Both the position numbers and the translations under genes were made by a program. Of a DNA stretch of 64,000 nt, positions 17,405-27,308 are shown in pieces (position 1 is the first letter of the stretch; each line of letters begins with the position of its first letter). The notes below the pieces were generated by a model. The model was not told the origin of the DNA, searched no databases, and saw only the letters and a list, made by a program, of their open reading frames with translations. This DNA is from JAQVEM01 sp964610315 (GTDB lineage Bacteria > Actinomycetota > Humimicrobiia > Humimicrobiales > Humimicrobiaceae), in contig CAZSVM010000006.1 in assembly GCA_964610315.1 (NCBI GenBank), forward strand, positions 34,155 through 98,154, written 5' to 3'.

Positions 17405-18160
17405 TTATATTTTGAGTTTTCCCAGCAAATCCTTTATCTGTCTTAGAGCCAGACTTTCTTCAGGTATATCGAAAATGGTTTTTTCATTGATATCCATCTC
17501 GTAGATATTATCATCTTCATTTATTAAACCCAGCAGCTCAAACTTCTTTTCCCCTATATAACGCTCAAGCCTCTGGTCCAGTTCTCCACTGACTTTATTT
17601 ACTACAAGGAATATTTTTCCTGCGTTTATATTCATTTCTTCGGCAAGTTCTCTTATTCTGGATGCAGTCAGAATTCCTTTAGGTGAGGGGTCGGAAATTA
17701 TAAGCAGAAAATCGATATTGCTGGTTGTTCTCCTGCTTAAGTGCTCCATACCGGCTTCGTTATCCATAACAATGTAGTAATAGTTATCCTGAAGAATATC
17801 TATATATTTCTTGAAAAGATTATTGGCGTAACAGTAGCAGCCCGGTCCTTCTCCTCTGCCCATCACCAGCAAATCAAATCCTTTACCTTCAACCAATGCC
17901 TGGTGGATGTTCATCTCTACCAGTTGATCCTTATAAATACCTCCGGTAAGACGAGGTGCTTCTTTCTTAAAATCTTCCCGAATCATACCTATGGTATTGG
18001 TAACCTCAACTCCCAGGATTTCATTGAGATTCGAATTAGGATCGGCATCCAGTGCCAGAACCGTACCCTTCTTTTTATCAATAAGACTCCTGATAATAAG
18101 GCCGCTGGCAGTAGTTTTGCCTGTGCCGCCTTTTCCGGCTAATGCAATTTTTACATTCAT
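17405..18160 (-). CDS. cooC: CO dehydrogenase nickel-insertion ATPase
   Basis: 251 residues. A MinD-type P-loop ATPase with the deviant Walker A GKGGTGKTT (10-18) and the CXC motif Cys108-Tyr-Cys110 in GPGCYCYANN, which binds nickel at the dimer interface in CooC. It matures the C-cluster of CODH (and possibly the A-cluster of ACS, as AcsF). Placed 20 bases after acsV and upstream of the structural genes. Confidence 0.95.
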   Translation of the reverse strand: MNVKIALAGKGGTGKTTASGLIIRSLIDKKKGTVLALDADPNSNLNEILGVEVTNTIGMIREDFKKEAPRLTGGIYKDQLVEMNIHQALVEGKGFDLLVMGRGEGPGCYCYANNLFKKYIDILQDNYYYIVMDNEAGMEHLSRRTTSNIDFLLIISDPSPKGILTASRIRELAEEMNINAGKIFLVVNKVSGELDQRLERYIGEKKFELLGLINEDDNIYEMDINEKTIFDIPEESLALRQIKDLLGKLKI

Positions 18161-18180
18161 TTATGTAATCTTAGCTTTAT

Positions 18181-20130
18181 TTAAACCTGCTTTTTAAATT
18201 TATTGTCAAGCGAATATAAACTTTCTTCTACCGATGGAAAATCTTTCATATCGGTATAAGGTAAAAATAATCCAGCCACATATCTATCCATAAATTTCAT
18301 ATTTACACTCAACTCGATATAGGTAATGTGTTCTGCAATTTTAGAACTTTGCTTGTATTTGTCTTCCGAAAGCAGACTGAGATAAGCCCCGGTAACCGAT
18401 GTATTTCCCAGAAAAAAATATTTATCTGTATTTACATCCGGAAGCATTCCGATAACCACAGCATTTTTAATATAAAGATGTCTACCCAGACCCCCTGCTA
18501 TATATATTTTATCCAGATCATATACGCTTAGATCAACTTCTTCCAGCAATGTTTTTATCCCTGCATAAATAGCTGCTTTTGCTCTCATCAAATTATCGAT
18601 ATCAACTTCACTAATATATATATCTTTTCCGTCTGCACTATTCTTGCCGTCAACCAGAACATACTGACAGATATTGTCCTCACATCTAAGATATTTGTTA
18701 CCTATATCTTTATTGAACTTACCCTTTCTATCAATAACTCCCTTAAGATACATTTCTCCGATCACATCAATCAACCCGGAGCCGCAAATACCCCTTGGCT
18801 TTCCTTCACCAATTACCCCAATCTGACATTTATAGGTCTGCTGATCAATGGATACTTTTTCAATGGCACCGTCTACCGCCCTTATCCCACACTTTACTCC
18901 TCCTCCTTCAAAAGCAGGACCTGCCGAACAGGAAGCTCCCATCATCCATTCGGAATTTCCCACTACCAGCTCCCCATTAGTACCTAAATCCATAAAAAGA
19001 GCCAGCTCTTTTTTCCTATACAAATCAGTGGCCAGAATCCCCGAGGTTATATCACCGCCCAGATAACTGGCTACCCCCTGTATATTATACACATAAGCAT
19101 TTTTAATATGTTTTATACCCACTTCCTTTGCAGTGGAGTTTGAAAATTGGTTGGCCACTGTAACATAAGGTTCTTCCCTTATATATCGGGGAGGAACACC
19201 GTAAAAAAGATGCATCATGGTAGAATTCCCGGATACCACCATGGAAACGATATTATCGGCATCTATGCGGGAGGTAAACAGTAGTTTCCATATCAGGTTA
19301 TTAATGGAATCTATTATTACTTCCTTTAGTTTTCCCAGCCCACCCTTTTTATTGGCATAAATTATACGGTTAATTATATCTTCACCAAATCTTATCTGAG
19401 GATTATATTCAGATTCTTTGCTTATTATCTTTCCATTTTCCAGATCTACAAGATAAATAACCAGAGATGTAGTTCCGATATCCAGAGCCAATCCATAACA
19501 TTTACTGCTTTCCCTGCCCGGCCGGATGTCGATAAGGGTACGATTTTCTTTATCAATAGTCACTGTAACCTCCCAATTCTTCTCCCTTAAAACCAGGGGT
19601 ATTTTCCTGATTATATGAATTGGTACTATACAGTTTTCTATTCCTAAATTTTCTCTGATACTTTTTTTCAAACGGTACAGATCACTGGTTCCGTAGCTGA
19701 GCGATGGTTTCTGCACAATTATAGGCGCCTTTTTTATCCAGGGCTTTATTTCCACCGAAGAGAGCTCACTTCTACTGATATCGGAATATACTTTGGACTC
19801 TATTTCCGTAAACCCGCCCTCTACTATTTTTGCCCTGGCTTTATGCTGCGGCGGAATTTCGACAGTCAAATCACTTTCTACTTTAGACTGGCAGGAAAGG
19901 ACATAACCTTTTTCTTTCTCTGCCGGCAATATAAATTTGGATTTTTTGGTTCCAACTTTTCCTTTTTTTACTCGTACCCGACATTTACCGCAGGTTCCCA
20001 CCCCTCCGCAGGATGAATCGATATGGATCCCGCAGTCCAGTATTGCCTGTCTTAAATTATAACCAGGAGAAATTTTTATGGATTTTCCGTTGGGGATGAA
20101 TTTTATTAAATATTTTTTTTGGCCTTTCAT
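18181..20130 (-). CDS. acsV: Reductive activator of the corrinoid iron-sulfur protein (RACo), ferredoxin-ASKHA protein
   Basis: About 649 residues. The N-terminal [2Fe-2S] ferredoxin domain has CX5CX2CX29C (Cys41, 47, 50, 80). A linker is followed by the ASKHA ATPase domain, with GLALDIGTTSLVIYLVDL and VSGNSTMMHL, and AGGLGRHL near the end. RACo uses ATP to bring the inactivated Co(II) corrinoid back to Co(I). I chose the ATG at 20130, because the domain begins right after it and the promoter sits at 20224-20252; a longer open frame to 20205 would begin almost at the transcription start. First gene of the acs operon. Confidence 0.93.
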   Translation of the reverse strand: MKGQKKYLIKFIPNGKSIKISPGYNLRQAILDCGIHIDSSCGGVGTCGKCRVRVKKGKVGTKKSKFILPAEKEKGYVLSCQSKVESDLTVEIPPQHKARAKIVEGGFTEIESKVYSDISRSELSSVEIKPWIKKAPIIVQKPSLSYGTSDLYRLKKSIRENLGIENCIVPIHIIRKIPLVLREKNWEVTVTIDKENRTLIDIRPGRESSKCYGLALDIGTTSLVIYLVDLENGKIISKESEYNPQIRFGEDIINRIIYANKKGGLGKLKEVIIDSINNLIWKLLFTSRIDADNIVSMVVSGNSTMMHLFYGVPPRYIREEPYVTVANQFSNSTAKEVGIKHIKNAYVYNIQGVASYLGGDITSGILATDLYRKKELALFMDLGTNGELVVGNSEWMMGASCSAGPAFEGGGVKCGIRAVDGAIEKVSIDQQTYKCQIGVIGEGKPRGICGSGLIDVIGEMYLKGVIDRKGKFNKDIGNKYLRCEDNICQYVLVDGKNSADGKDIYISEVDIDNLMRAKAAIYAGIKTLLEEVDLSVYDLDKIYIAGGLGRHLYIKNAVVIGMLPDVNTDKYFFLGNTSVTGAYLSLLSEDKYKQSSKIAEHITYIELSVNMKFMDRYVAGLFLPYTDMKDFPSVEESLYSLDNKFKKQV

Positions 20131-20223
20131 TACTAAAATTGCAGCTTTTAAAACTATCCAAGATATTATAAAAATATCAGAAAAAGAAGTTAAAAGCTGA
20201 AACAAAGATTACTAATCCTAGAA

Positions 20224-20252
20224 ATTATATTATATACGGATTTAAAAATCAA
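20224..20252 (-). promoter_or_regulatory. Probable promoter of the acs operon
   Basis: On the minus strand TTGATT (20247-20252) and TATAAT (20224-20229) are 17 bases apart. The -35 touches the T-rich tail of the hairpin at 20254-20288, so the terminator of the preceding lipoprotein gene and this promoter are back to back. The leader to the chosen start would be about 85 bases. Confidence 0.65.
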
Positions 20253-20253
20253 A

Positions 20254-20302
20254 ATGGAAAGGCAGCCCGATTTAAGCTGCTTTTCCATTTTTTCCTTTTT
20301 TA
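20254..20302. terminator. Bidirectional-looking intrinsic terminator
   Basis: ATGGAAAGGCAGC (20254-20266) pairs with GCTGCTTTTCCAT (20276-20288), 13 pairs with one G-U and a nine-base loop. On the plus strand a long T-rich run follows; on the minus strand TTTGATTTTT follows. The sensible role is to stop minus-strand transcription coming from the lipoprotein gene before the acs promoter. Confidence 0.75.
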
Positions 20303-20416
20303 TATTTTTTGCCTTTTTAACTGGCCTGTTACATTTATATAAAGGGCAGGTTATCCGGCTCTATGCTACAGTGGCAACCATTGATTATGTAGATATTATA
20401 TTAACAAGGTCTTATA

Positions 20417-20950
20417 TTACATACCGGTTACTGTAATGGACACTATTGTTCCCTCATCGGATTCGGTAATTAACAATATCAAATTATAAGTGCCGTTATT
20501 TGCTGAAATAGAATAAAAATTCTCACCGTCGCTCTGACTGGAAAATTCGTTTTCAATATTCCAGCCGCCAAGTTCGCTTTTATACCAGTTAAATACCGCT
20601 TCCTCCGAATCGGCAGTCAATCCGCTAACCGAGAAAGTATCCTTTCCATCTTCCACTGACTTCCAGGAAGATGAAATTTCCATAGGATACACCGGAACCG
20701 CTTCCGGAAATCCCTCCGGAAGTTCGGCCCCCTGGCCTATAGTCATTTCTCCCTCATCTGTCTTTATACTGACCTGATCTTCGCTAATATCCACATCTGC
20801 CTCGCCGCCCTCACTTTCAATGGATTTTTCTATGTTCTCTTCGGTAATTTTTTCTGCAATCTTTTGCCCGGCATTAAAGCATCCGCTGGCGGAAAACGAC
20901 AAAAAAACTGCCATACTTATTATTAATGTCAGAGTAATTAATTTTTTCAT
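20417..20950 (-). CDS. Small lipoprotein of unknown function
   Basis: 177 residues. A signal peptide ends in lipobox SASGC (Cys24). An acidic stretch (about 35-75) precedes a compact domain with PEGFPEAVPVYP, AVFNWYKSELGGWNIE and a strand-rich end. I recall this PxGFPxxxPxYP plus WYKSEL pattern from uncharacterised bacterial lipoproteins but cannot name a family safely. Monocistronic: it has 157 bases before it and a terminator after it. No function can be assigned. Confidence 0.8.
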   Translation of the reverse strand: MKKLITLTLIISMAVFLSFSASGCFNAGQKIAEKITEENIEKSIESEGGEADVDISEDQVSIKTDEGEMTIGQGAELPEGFPEAVPVYPMEISSSWKSVEDGKDTFSVSGLTADSEEAVFNWYKSELGGWNIENEFSSQSDGENFYSISANNGTYNLILLITESDEGTIVSITVTGM

Positions 20951-21107
20951 TCTCTATTCTCCTTACTAATTTCTATATTATATTATTCATCCCGGTATAT
21001 GTTATTTTATTAAAATAATAACCTTTATAAAATACAAATTTTCGGGCCCAAAAAATAAAGGGGACTAAAAAATCGATTTAAATCAGACAATTGTCAGCAT
21101 GCTCTCT

Positions 21108-22919
21108 TTACTCTTGAACGTCCAGTTTATAAAAACTCATAAAGGCTTCTTCCGGTATTTCGACTCTGCCGATCTTCTTCATTTTTTTCTTACCCAGCTT
21201 TTGCTTCTCAAGAACCTTTCTTTTTCTGGTTATATCCCCGCCATAAAGGCCGGCAGTAACATCCTTTCTGTAAGGGGCTATTCTTTCCTTGGCAATAATT
21301 CTTTTTCCAATGGCAGCCTGTACGGATACTTCAAAATTCTGCCTGGGTATTAATTTCCTCAATTTCTGGGTTATTTCCCTGCCTGTATGATAGGCTTTTT
21401 CCCGGTAAATTATGGTAGAAAGATCATCAATTTTATCTCCGGCAACCAATATATCCAGCTTGACCAAATCGGAAGGCCTGTATTCAAGAAGTTCATAATC
21501 GAGTGAGGCAAATCCGGAAGTTATTGATTTTAAAAGGTTGAAAAAATCCACAATTATTTCCGAGAGCGGTAAAGCATATTTGATTTCCACTCTTTCCCTG
21601 GAAATATACTGCATATCCTTAAAATTACCTCTTTTCTGGTTTGCCAGCTTCATAACATCTCCAATATAATCTTTGGGTGTAATTATAGTAGCCTCCACAT
21701 ACGGTTCTTCTATTTTTAATATTTTCTCCTGTTCGGGAAAGTCTGCAGGTCTCTTTACCTCCACTACCGAATTATCACTCCTGGTTATCCTGTAGGCTAC
21801 ATTGGGCGCCGAGGTAATCAGTTTCAATTTATATTCCCTTTCCAGTCTCTCTTTTATAATTTCCATATGGAGAAGTCCCAGAAACCCGCATCTAAAACCA
21901 AAACCAAGTGCACCCGAAGACTCGGGGACAAAATCCAGAGAAGAATCATTAAGTGAAAGTTTACCAAGGGCATCCCTTAAATTCTCATAATCTCCGCCCT
22001 CTATGGGAAATAAGCCGGAATAAACCATAGGCTTCGGTTTTTTATATCCGGGAAGACTTTTCTGGGCAGGATTCTTTAAGGTAGTTATAGTGTCACCAAC
22101 CATTACATTTCCTATTTCTTTGATCCCGGTAATGATATATCCTACCTCACCGGCAGTTAGTATCTCTTTCTCTATCATATTCGGTCCAAATATACCTACC
22201 TCTTCTACTTCACTGGTAAGATTCTCGCCCATAAATTTAATTCTGTTGCCCTTACTTATCCAGCCGTTTACCAATCTTATAAGAACTACCACTCCCCGGT
22301 AGGAATCGTATTGTGAATCAAAGATTAATGCCTGAAGCGGACTATCGGGATTTCCGCCGGGGTATGGTATATCGGTTACTATTCTTTCCAGTATTTTCTC
22401 TATCCCATAACCTGTTTTTGCACTTACTTTAAGTATTTTTTCTTCGCCGATTCCCAGTATACTGCCCAGCTCCATGGTAACTTCCTCAATCCTTGCGCTT
22501 TTAAGATCAATCTTATTGATAACCGGGATTATTTCCAGATTGTTATCCACTGCCAGATAAACATTAGCCAGAGTCTGGGCCTGTATCCCCTGGGTAGCAT
22601 CAACAACCAGTATGGCTCCTTCGCAGGCAGCCAGACTTCTGGAAACTTCGTAACTGAAATCCACATGGCCCGGAGTGTCAATTAAATTAAAAATATACTG
22701 CTTTTCGTCCAGATGGTTATTATAAAGAACTCTTACCGAATGCGCTTTTATGGTGATACCGCGTTCCCTTTCCAGATCCATATCATCCAGGAATTGTTCC
22801 AGCATTTCTCTCCGATTTACGGTTTTGGTTATTTCCAAAATCCTATCGGCCAGAGTCGATTTCCCATGATCGATATGGGCAATTATGGAAAAATTTCTGA
22901 TTAATTTGCTATCCGTCAT
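21108..22919 (-). CDS. lepA: Translation elongation factor 4
   Basis: 603 residues, standard length. G1 HIDHGKSTLADRIL, the RGITIKAH switch region and G3 DTPGHVDF are present, followed by EF-G-like domains and the LepA-specific C-terminal domain. LepA is a ribosomal GTPase that acts on stalled or misassembled ribosomes. It lies downstream of murJ by 34 bases. In Actinomycetota lepA typically sits close to rpsT and holA, as here. Confidence 0.98.
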   Translation of the reverse strand: MTDSKLIRNFSIIAHIDHGKSTLADRILEITKTVNRREMLEQFLDDMDLERERGITIKAHSVRVLYNNHLDEKQYIFNLIDTPGHVDFSYEVSRSLAACEGAILVVDATQGIQAQTLANVYLAVDNNLEIIPVINKIDLKSARIEEVTMELGSILGIGEEKILKVSAKTGYGIEKILERIVTDIPYPGGNPDSPLQALIFDSQYDSYRGVVVLIRLVNGWISKGNRIKFMGENLTSEVEEVGIFGPNMIEKEILTAGEVGYIITGIKEIGNVMVGDTITTLKNPAQKSLPGYKKPKPMVYSGLFPIEGGDYENLRDALGKLSLNDSSLDFVPESSGALGFGFRCGFLGLLHMEIIKERLEREYKLKLITSAPNVAYRITRSDNSVVEVKRPADFPEQEKILKIEEPYVEATIITPKDYIGDVMKLANQKRGNFKDMQYISRERVEIKYALPLSEIIVDFFNLLKSITSGFASLDYELLEYRPSDLVKLDILVAGDKIDDLSTIIYREKAYHTGREITQKLRKLIPRQNFEVSVQAAIGKRIIAKERIAPYRKDVTAGLYGGDITRKRKVLEKQKLGKKKMKKIGRVEIPEEAFMSFYKLDVQE

Positions 22920-22953
22920 AATTTAATAAAATAACTTTTTGTAAATATTATAA

Positions 22954-24528
22954 TCAGACATTTCTTTTTAGCTTCCTGAACAGCCCCAATACAAATTTTA
23001 CCTCTTCCATTTTAAACAGGAAGGTGCAGCCTGTATAAACAGCCGCACCTAAAAAAATAGCCAGGAATAAAAATAGTATAAGGGGCCACAAACCTTTATA
23101 GGCTATACTCTCCACGTATTTCCATAAAAAAAATAACAGGCCACTCATTACCGCTGCTGCCGTAAAAATTTTCCCATAGGAAATAAAAATTCTCCTTCCC
23201 CCAAAATTCCCTACCTTCTTTCGGAATATTACAATCAGTATCACCACATTGCATAATGCTACCAGGGAAGTGGACAGGGCAAGCCCGCCTACACCCATAA
23301 ATTTTATTAAAATCCAGTCAAGGATTAAATTGGTAATAATAGAAATACCGGCAACCTTGAGAGGGGTTTTTACATTTTTGAAGGCATAAAAGACACGGTT
23401 AAGAATCATAAGCAGCCCGAAAAACACCAGTCCCAGGCTATGGAAAATAAGTATATATCCAACTTTTTCCGTATCTGCCGCATTGAAATTATAATGTTGG
23501 AACAAAACCTTTATTATGGGATAACTTAAAATTGCCAGGCCTGCAGTTGCCGGTACCATCATGTATCCGATTTCTCTTATTCCCAGAGAAAGGCTCTCCT
23601 TTATGCCCCTGATATCATTTATAATTGCCTGGCGGGATATCAGAGGATAGAGCACGGTTACTATGGCCACCGAAAATACTCCCAGGGGTAAATTGGCCAC
23701 TCTCCAGGACAGCGTTAAAGCAGTAGTATTGCCTTCACCAAGGTTTAAGGCAAAAAAGTAGTCTATGCTGTTATTGAGATGAACCGCACCCAGGCTCAGA
23801 AGAATGGGAACCATGAGCGAAAAGATCTCCCTGACTCCTTTATGTTTGAAATCGATAAAATACCTGTATTTAAAAGGCGATACCCTGAGCTGGGGAAGCT
23901 GCACCGCAAGATGGGCAAATGAACCGGCCATTATTCCTATTGCCATGCTGTATATCCCCAGCTGCCTGAAAAATATAATCACCAAGATTATGGTAACTAT
24001 ATTCATTACAAAAGGAGCAAGAGAGGGGACCGTAAAAATATTATGGGAGTTTAATATACTGGTAGCCAGGCTGGAAAGAGACATCAGAACCAGTGAAAAT
24101 ATCATAATTCTGTTCATTACTATAAATTTGTATACGTCCATCTGATTGTTTGCCACTCTGGAAAGTAATGATCCTATCTGGGGAGAAAATATAAATATAA
24201 TTATGGATATTACCAGAAAAGTCAGAGTTAGAATATTAATAATGGAATTAACAAATGTCCTCAGATCATCTTTCTCATCCCTTTTCAAATAGGCTGAATA
24301 AATGGGGATAAATGCTGCAATTATCAAACTTTCGGCAAAAAGTACCCTGAAAAGATTGGGGATATAATCAGCCCAGATAAAAGCATCCGTATCATAAGTC
24401 ACCCCAAAATAACCGGCCATTATCTGGTCCCTTACCAGCCCCGAGATCTTTGATAGCAAAATAGCTATAACTACAAGGAAAGTAGCATTAAAAATTCTTT
24501 TTCTGGATAATAAATAGTCTTCATCCAT
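22954..24528 (-). CDS. murJ: Lipid II flippase
   Basis: 524 residues, almost entirely membrane segments (about 14), of the MviN/MurJ family. The N-terminal ISKISGLVRDQIMAGYFG is the family hallmark. It moves lipid II across the cytoplasmic membrane for peptidoglycan synthesis. Start ATG at 24528, divergent from rpsT across 143 bases. It joins the murein theme of mreBCD/mrdA/rodA later in the window but is transcribed here with lepA. Confidence 0.95.
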   Translation of the reverse strand: MDEDYLLSRKRIFNATFLVVIAILLSKISGLVRDQIMAGYFGVTYDTDAFIWADYIPNLFRVLFAESLIIAAFIPIYSAYLKRDEKDDLRTFVNSIINILTLTFLVISIIIFIFSPQIGSLLSRVANNQMDVYKFIVMNRIMIFSLVLMSLSSLATSILNSHNIFTVPSLAPFVMNIVTIILVIIFFRQLGIYSMAIGIMAGSFAHLAVQLPQLRVSPFKYRYFIDFKHKGVREIFSLMVPILLSLGAVHLNNSIDYFFALNLGEGNTTALTLSWRVANLPLGVFSVAIVTVLYPLISRQAIINDIRGIKESLSLGIREIGYMMVPATAGLAILSYPIIKVLFQHYNFNAADTEKVGYILIFHSLGLVFFGLLMILNRVFYAFKNVKTPLKVAGISIITNLILDWILIKFMGVGGLALSTSLVALCNVVILIVIFRKKVGNFGGRRIFISYGKIFTAAAVMSGLLFFLWKYVESIAYKGLWPLILFLFLAIFLGAAVYTGCTFLFKMEEVKFVLGLFRKLKRNV

Positions 24529-24671
24529 AATCCTATTATATTACAGATACAATTAAAAAAGTTATTATATCATTTATATCATTCAAGCAATAAATATTTT
24601 TATTTAATAAAAAAAATGCTAAAATGTACATTCGTTTAAAATTGATAGTTTATGAGAGAGGAAATAAATAG

Positions 24672-24941
24672 ATGCCAAATATAAAATCACAGGAAAAAAG
24701 AGACAGACAGAATATTAAAAGAAGAGATAAAAATAGATTCCTTAAAACCAGAATAAAAACCGATCAAAAAAAAGTAGTGGAAGCCGTAAAGAACAAAAAT
24801 GCAGAAGAGGCTGAAAGCAGTCTCAACACACTTTTTAAACACCTGGATAAGGCTGTAAAGAATGGCGCAGTTCACAAAAATTTTTCCGCCAATAAGAAAT
24901 CCAAAGCGGCAAAACTGGTAAATTCTATTAAAAAATCCTAG
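24672..24941 (+). CDS. rpsT: 30S ribosomal protein S20
   Basis: 89 residues, strongly basic, with SQEKRDRQNIKRRDKNR at the N-terminus and KNGAVHKNFSANKKSK near the end, typical of S20. GAGAGGAAA precedes the ATG. Its orientation opposite to the neighbours and its place between holA and lepA are normal for this gene. A TAAAAT box lies about 50 bases upstream of the start. Confidence 0.97.
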   Translation: MPNIKSQEKRDRQNIKRRDKNRFLKTRIKTDQKKVVEAVKNKNAEEAESSLNTLFKHLDKAVKNGAVHKNFSANKKSKAAKLVNSIKKS

Positions 24942-24950
24942 AGTTTTTTC

Positions 24951-25982
24951 TTAAGATCTAACCTCTATAATTTCCGGAATTAGCCTCTTAACCAGGTTTT
25001 TACCTTCAACAATACCGGTTCTAAAACTGATATCGTATTTGTTTAATATTTCCAATATTTTAAATATTTCGGATTCGGTGTAATTATTACTAAACTTGAT
25101 ATATTTGCTTACCATCTTGCCTACAAAATAAGGAGGGGTCTTTGTATTACTTTCGATATAATCGGTAATCGATGATTTGCCGTTGCCGGATTTAATATAT
25201 AAAAAACACTTAAACATTCTATGAAACAGGGTAACCAGCCCCATTAAATTCTGTTCTTCTTCCATTATGGCTTTCAAAGCCTTTAGACTGTTATCTTTGT
25301 CCCTCTGGCCCACATAATCCACAAGATCAAAAATTTTTAATGAATAAACACGATTTACCAAAAATCTGACTGTGTTTTCATCGATTATTTTTTTCGTTTC
25401 CGAACTTATATAATCATAAAGTTTCCGGTATTCTTTCTTCAACAAACTCAAATCCATACTTACATTTTCTATCAAAAGCTCCTGAGCTTTGCCGGTGAAC
25501 TTTATTCCATCCAACCGGGATCTTTCATTCAGCCACTTTTTTAAACTGCCGCCAGGCGGAAGCTTCAATTGGATAACTTTTCCAGCCTTCCTTATCGCAT
25601 CAGGGAGTACCGGATTCAATCTCAGCCTGGAAGCAGTGATAATAAAAATTATGTTTCCGTTTTTATCACTACTCTCCAGTATCAAATCAGCTACTTTTTT
25701 CTGTAGGGTTACCGACGCTTTCTCCATGTATTTAATTACTACTACCTTCGTGGGTGAAAATAAAGAAGGAGTACTTATATAACCAATGAATTCTTGTTCA
25801 TCGATTTCTTCCATTCCGCTAAAGGTCTTAAAATCGGTATCGAAATTAATCTTTCCCCGGAGAAAATTTTTTATGTTATCGATGGTATCCTCCAGTAATG
25901 AGTCGCTGGCGCTGACGTATAAATAACAGGGTAAAAGCTTTTCCAATCTTAGAAGTTCTTTTTTTGAATTATCTGCCTTCAT
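24951..25982 (-). CDS. holA: DNA polymerase III, delta subunit
   Basis: About 343 residues. N-terminal part of the HolA fold (SASDSLLEDTIDNIKNFL, then a Walker-like region without a P-loop) and the AAA-lid/C-terminal helices with FDLVDYVGQRDK, the segment that contacts the other clamp-loader subunits. Delta opens the sliding clamp. Convergent with rpsT with only nine bases between the stops. Start taken at ATG 25982; TTG at 25988 is also possible. Confidence 0.93.
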   Translation of the reverse strand: MKADNSKKELLRLEKLLPCYLYVSASDSLLEDTIDNIKNFLRGKINFDTDFKTFSGMEEIDEQEFIGYISTPSLFSPTKVVVIKYMEKASVTLQKKVADLILESSDKNGNIIFIITASRLRLNPVLPDAIRKAGKVIQLKLPPGGSLKKWLNERSRLDGIKFTGKAQELLIENVSMDLSLLKKEYRKLYDYISSETKKIIDENTVRFLVNRVYSLKIFDLVDYVGQRDKDNSLKALKAIMEEEQNLMGLVTLFHRMFKCFLYIKSGNGKSSITDYIESNTKTPPYFVGKMVSKYIKFSNNYTESEIFKILEILNKYDISFRTGIVEGKNLVKRLIPEIIEVRS

Positions 25983-26004
25983 AATCAATCATATACTATC
26001 TTTT

Positions 26005-27225
26005 TCAGGCTATATTTATATCTATACTTAAGTATCTTAGTTCTCTTTTATTTATAATAGCTACTACTACTATAAGAAGCAACAGCAAAGCCAGATCTAT
26101 ATACAATACACTGTTTTTTGAGACATATTCCGATAAATATCCGCTTAAATATTGAAACAGGATTACTCCCAGATAGGAAAAGGCGTGTAATATACTGGAA
26201 ACAATATTGGTAAACCGGGAACCGATATTTAAACCCATGGAAAAAGTCAGGGAGAAATTCCCGGCTACGTTTATCCCGAAAAAAAATATTAAGATGATCT
26301 TTACTAGCAGGTTGGGAGTGAAAAATGCCGAAAGCAGAAAAATAAAGGATAAGGATATGCTGACCAATAGCAATTTTTTTTCTTCCATGTATTTGACCGC
26401 ATAATTTTTGACAAACATTCCCACCAGAGTAGCAGTAGCATAAATAGCCAGAATCAGGGAGCTGGTGTCCAGCTTGATATTCAGGGATGAAAAATATGAG
26501 GTAAACCAGGTATAAAATGTCTGCATGACAGAGACATAAAGAAAGGCTATAAAACCACACAGAATAATATAGGGATGAGAGGCAATAATTTTATTGGCAT
26601 TGAACAGGCTTTTTAAATTTTTTGGGGCATTATCCTTCCCGGGTATCTTTAAAAAAAATAACAGTAATATTAACAGAACCTGGGGGATCAGAAGATAAAG
26701 AAACAAAATCTGCCATCTCATATTAATAAAAACTATAAGGCTCGCCAGTAAAGGAGCAATCACAGCTCCTGTGGTCAATCCAATATTGGATATCAAAATA
26801 CTCCTGGATTTATTCTTAAAGTAATAACTTCCTACCAGAGACAGAGTGGCTACTGCCGTAGTGCCCACTCCCAACTGTAATACCGAATAAGCTATGGTAA
26901 AGATGATATAAGAATAAGAGAATAATAATCCCAGGCAGCCAAAAACAATCAGCACCGCTCCGCTGAAAATTATTTTTTTGAAACCATACAGCTCAAGCAG
27001 AAATCCAACTCCGATTACAGTAATCAGCAATACAAAGACACCGATAGATATGGTACTTCCTATATAATCCAGGCCAATCTTTAAATCACCGGCAATAAGA
27101 GGAATAATTGGCCCAATAACCGCTGTAGATGCACTAAACAGCAATCGCTGTATAAAAGAAAAAAATAAAACACTTTTTCCCATTTTTATTCTACTATTCC
27201 TGGCAAAATCAATTAATTTACTCAT
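26005..27225 (-). CDS. Major facilitator superfamily transporter
   Basis: 406 residues with about 12 hydrophobic segments and a central loop (FFLKIPGKDNAPKNLKSLF) splitting two halves. General MFS pattern with no recognisable drug- or sugar-specific motif; the substrate is unknown. It sits between holA and comEC, where no transporter is expected in the conserved gene order, so it is probably a lineage-specific insertion. Confidence 0.85.
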   Translation of the reverse strand: MSKLIDFARNSRIKMGKSVLFFSFIQRLLFSASTAVIGPIIPLIAGDLKIGLDYIGSTISIGVFVLLITVIGVGFLLELYGFKKIIFSGAVLIVFGCLGLLFSYSYIIFTIAYSVLQLGVGTTAVATLSLVGSYYFKNKSRSILISNIGLTTGAVIAPLLASLIVFINMRWQILFLYLLIPQVLLILLLFFLKIPGKDNAPKNLKSLFNANKIIASHPYIILCGFIAFLYVSVMQTFYTWFTSYFSSLNIKLDTSSLILAIYATATLVGMFVKNYAVKYMEEKKLLLVSISLSFIFLLSAFFTPNLLVKIILIFFFGINVAGNFSLTFSMGLNIGSRFTNIVSSILHAFSYLGVILFQYLSGYLSEYVSKNSVLYIDLALLLLLIVVVAIINKRELRYLSIDINIA

Positions 27226-27308
27226 GACATTTTAAAAAGTTCTAATTCCGGATAGCAAGCTCTGATTTATACTTCGATTAATCTCTATTAAAATCACCAA
27301 GATATAAT

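Noticed and set aside
20303..20416. Possible riboswitch before the acs operon (cobalamin type considered)
   Set aside because: No recognisable cobalamin-box sequence, and the promoter lies downstream of this stretch, so it would not be in the acs leader.
26048..26560. 170-codon minus-strand frame inside the MFS gene
   Set aside because: Lies in another frame of the same strand within a membrane-protein gene whose own frame is continuous; no start signal.
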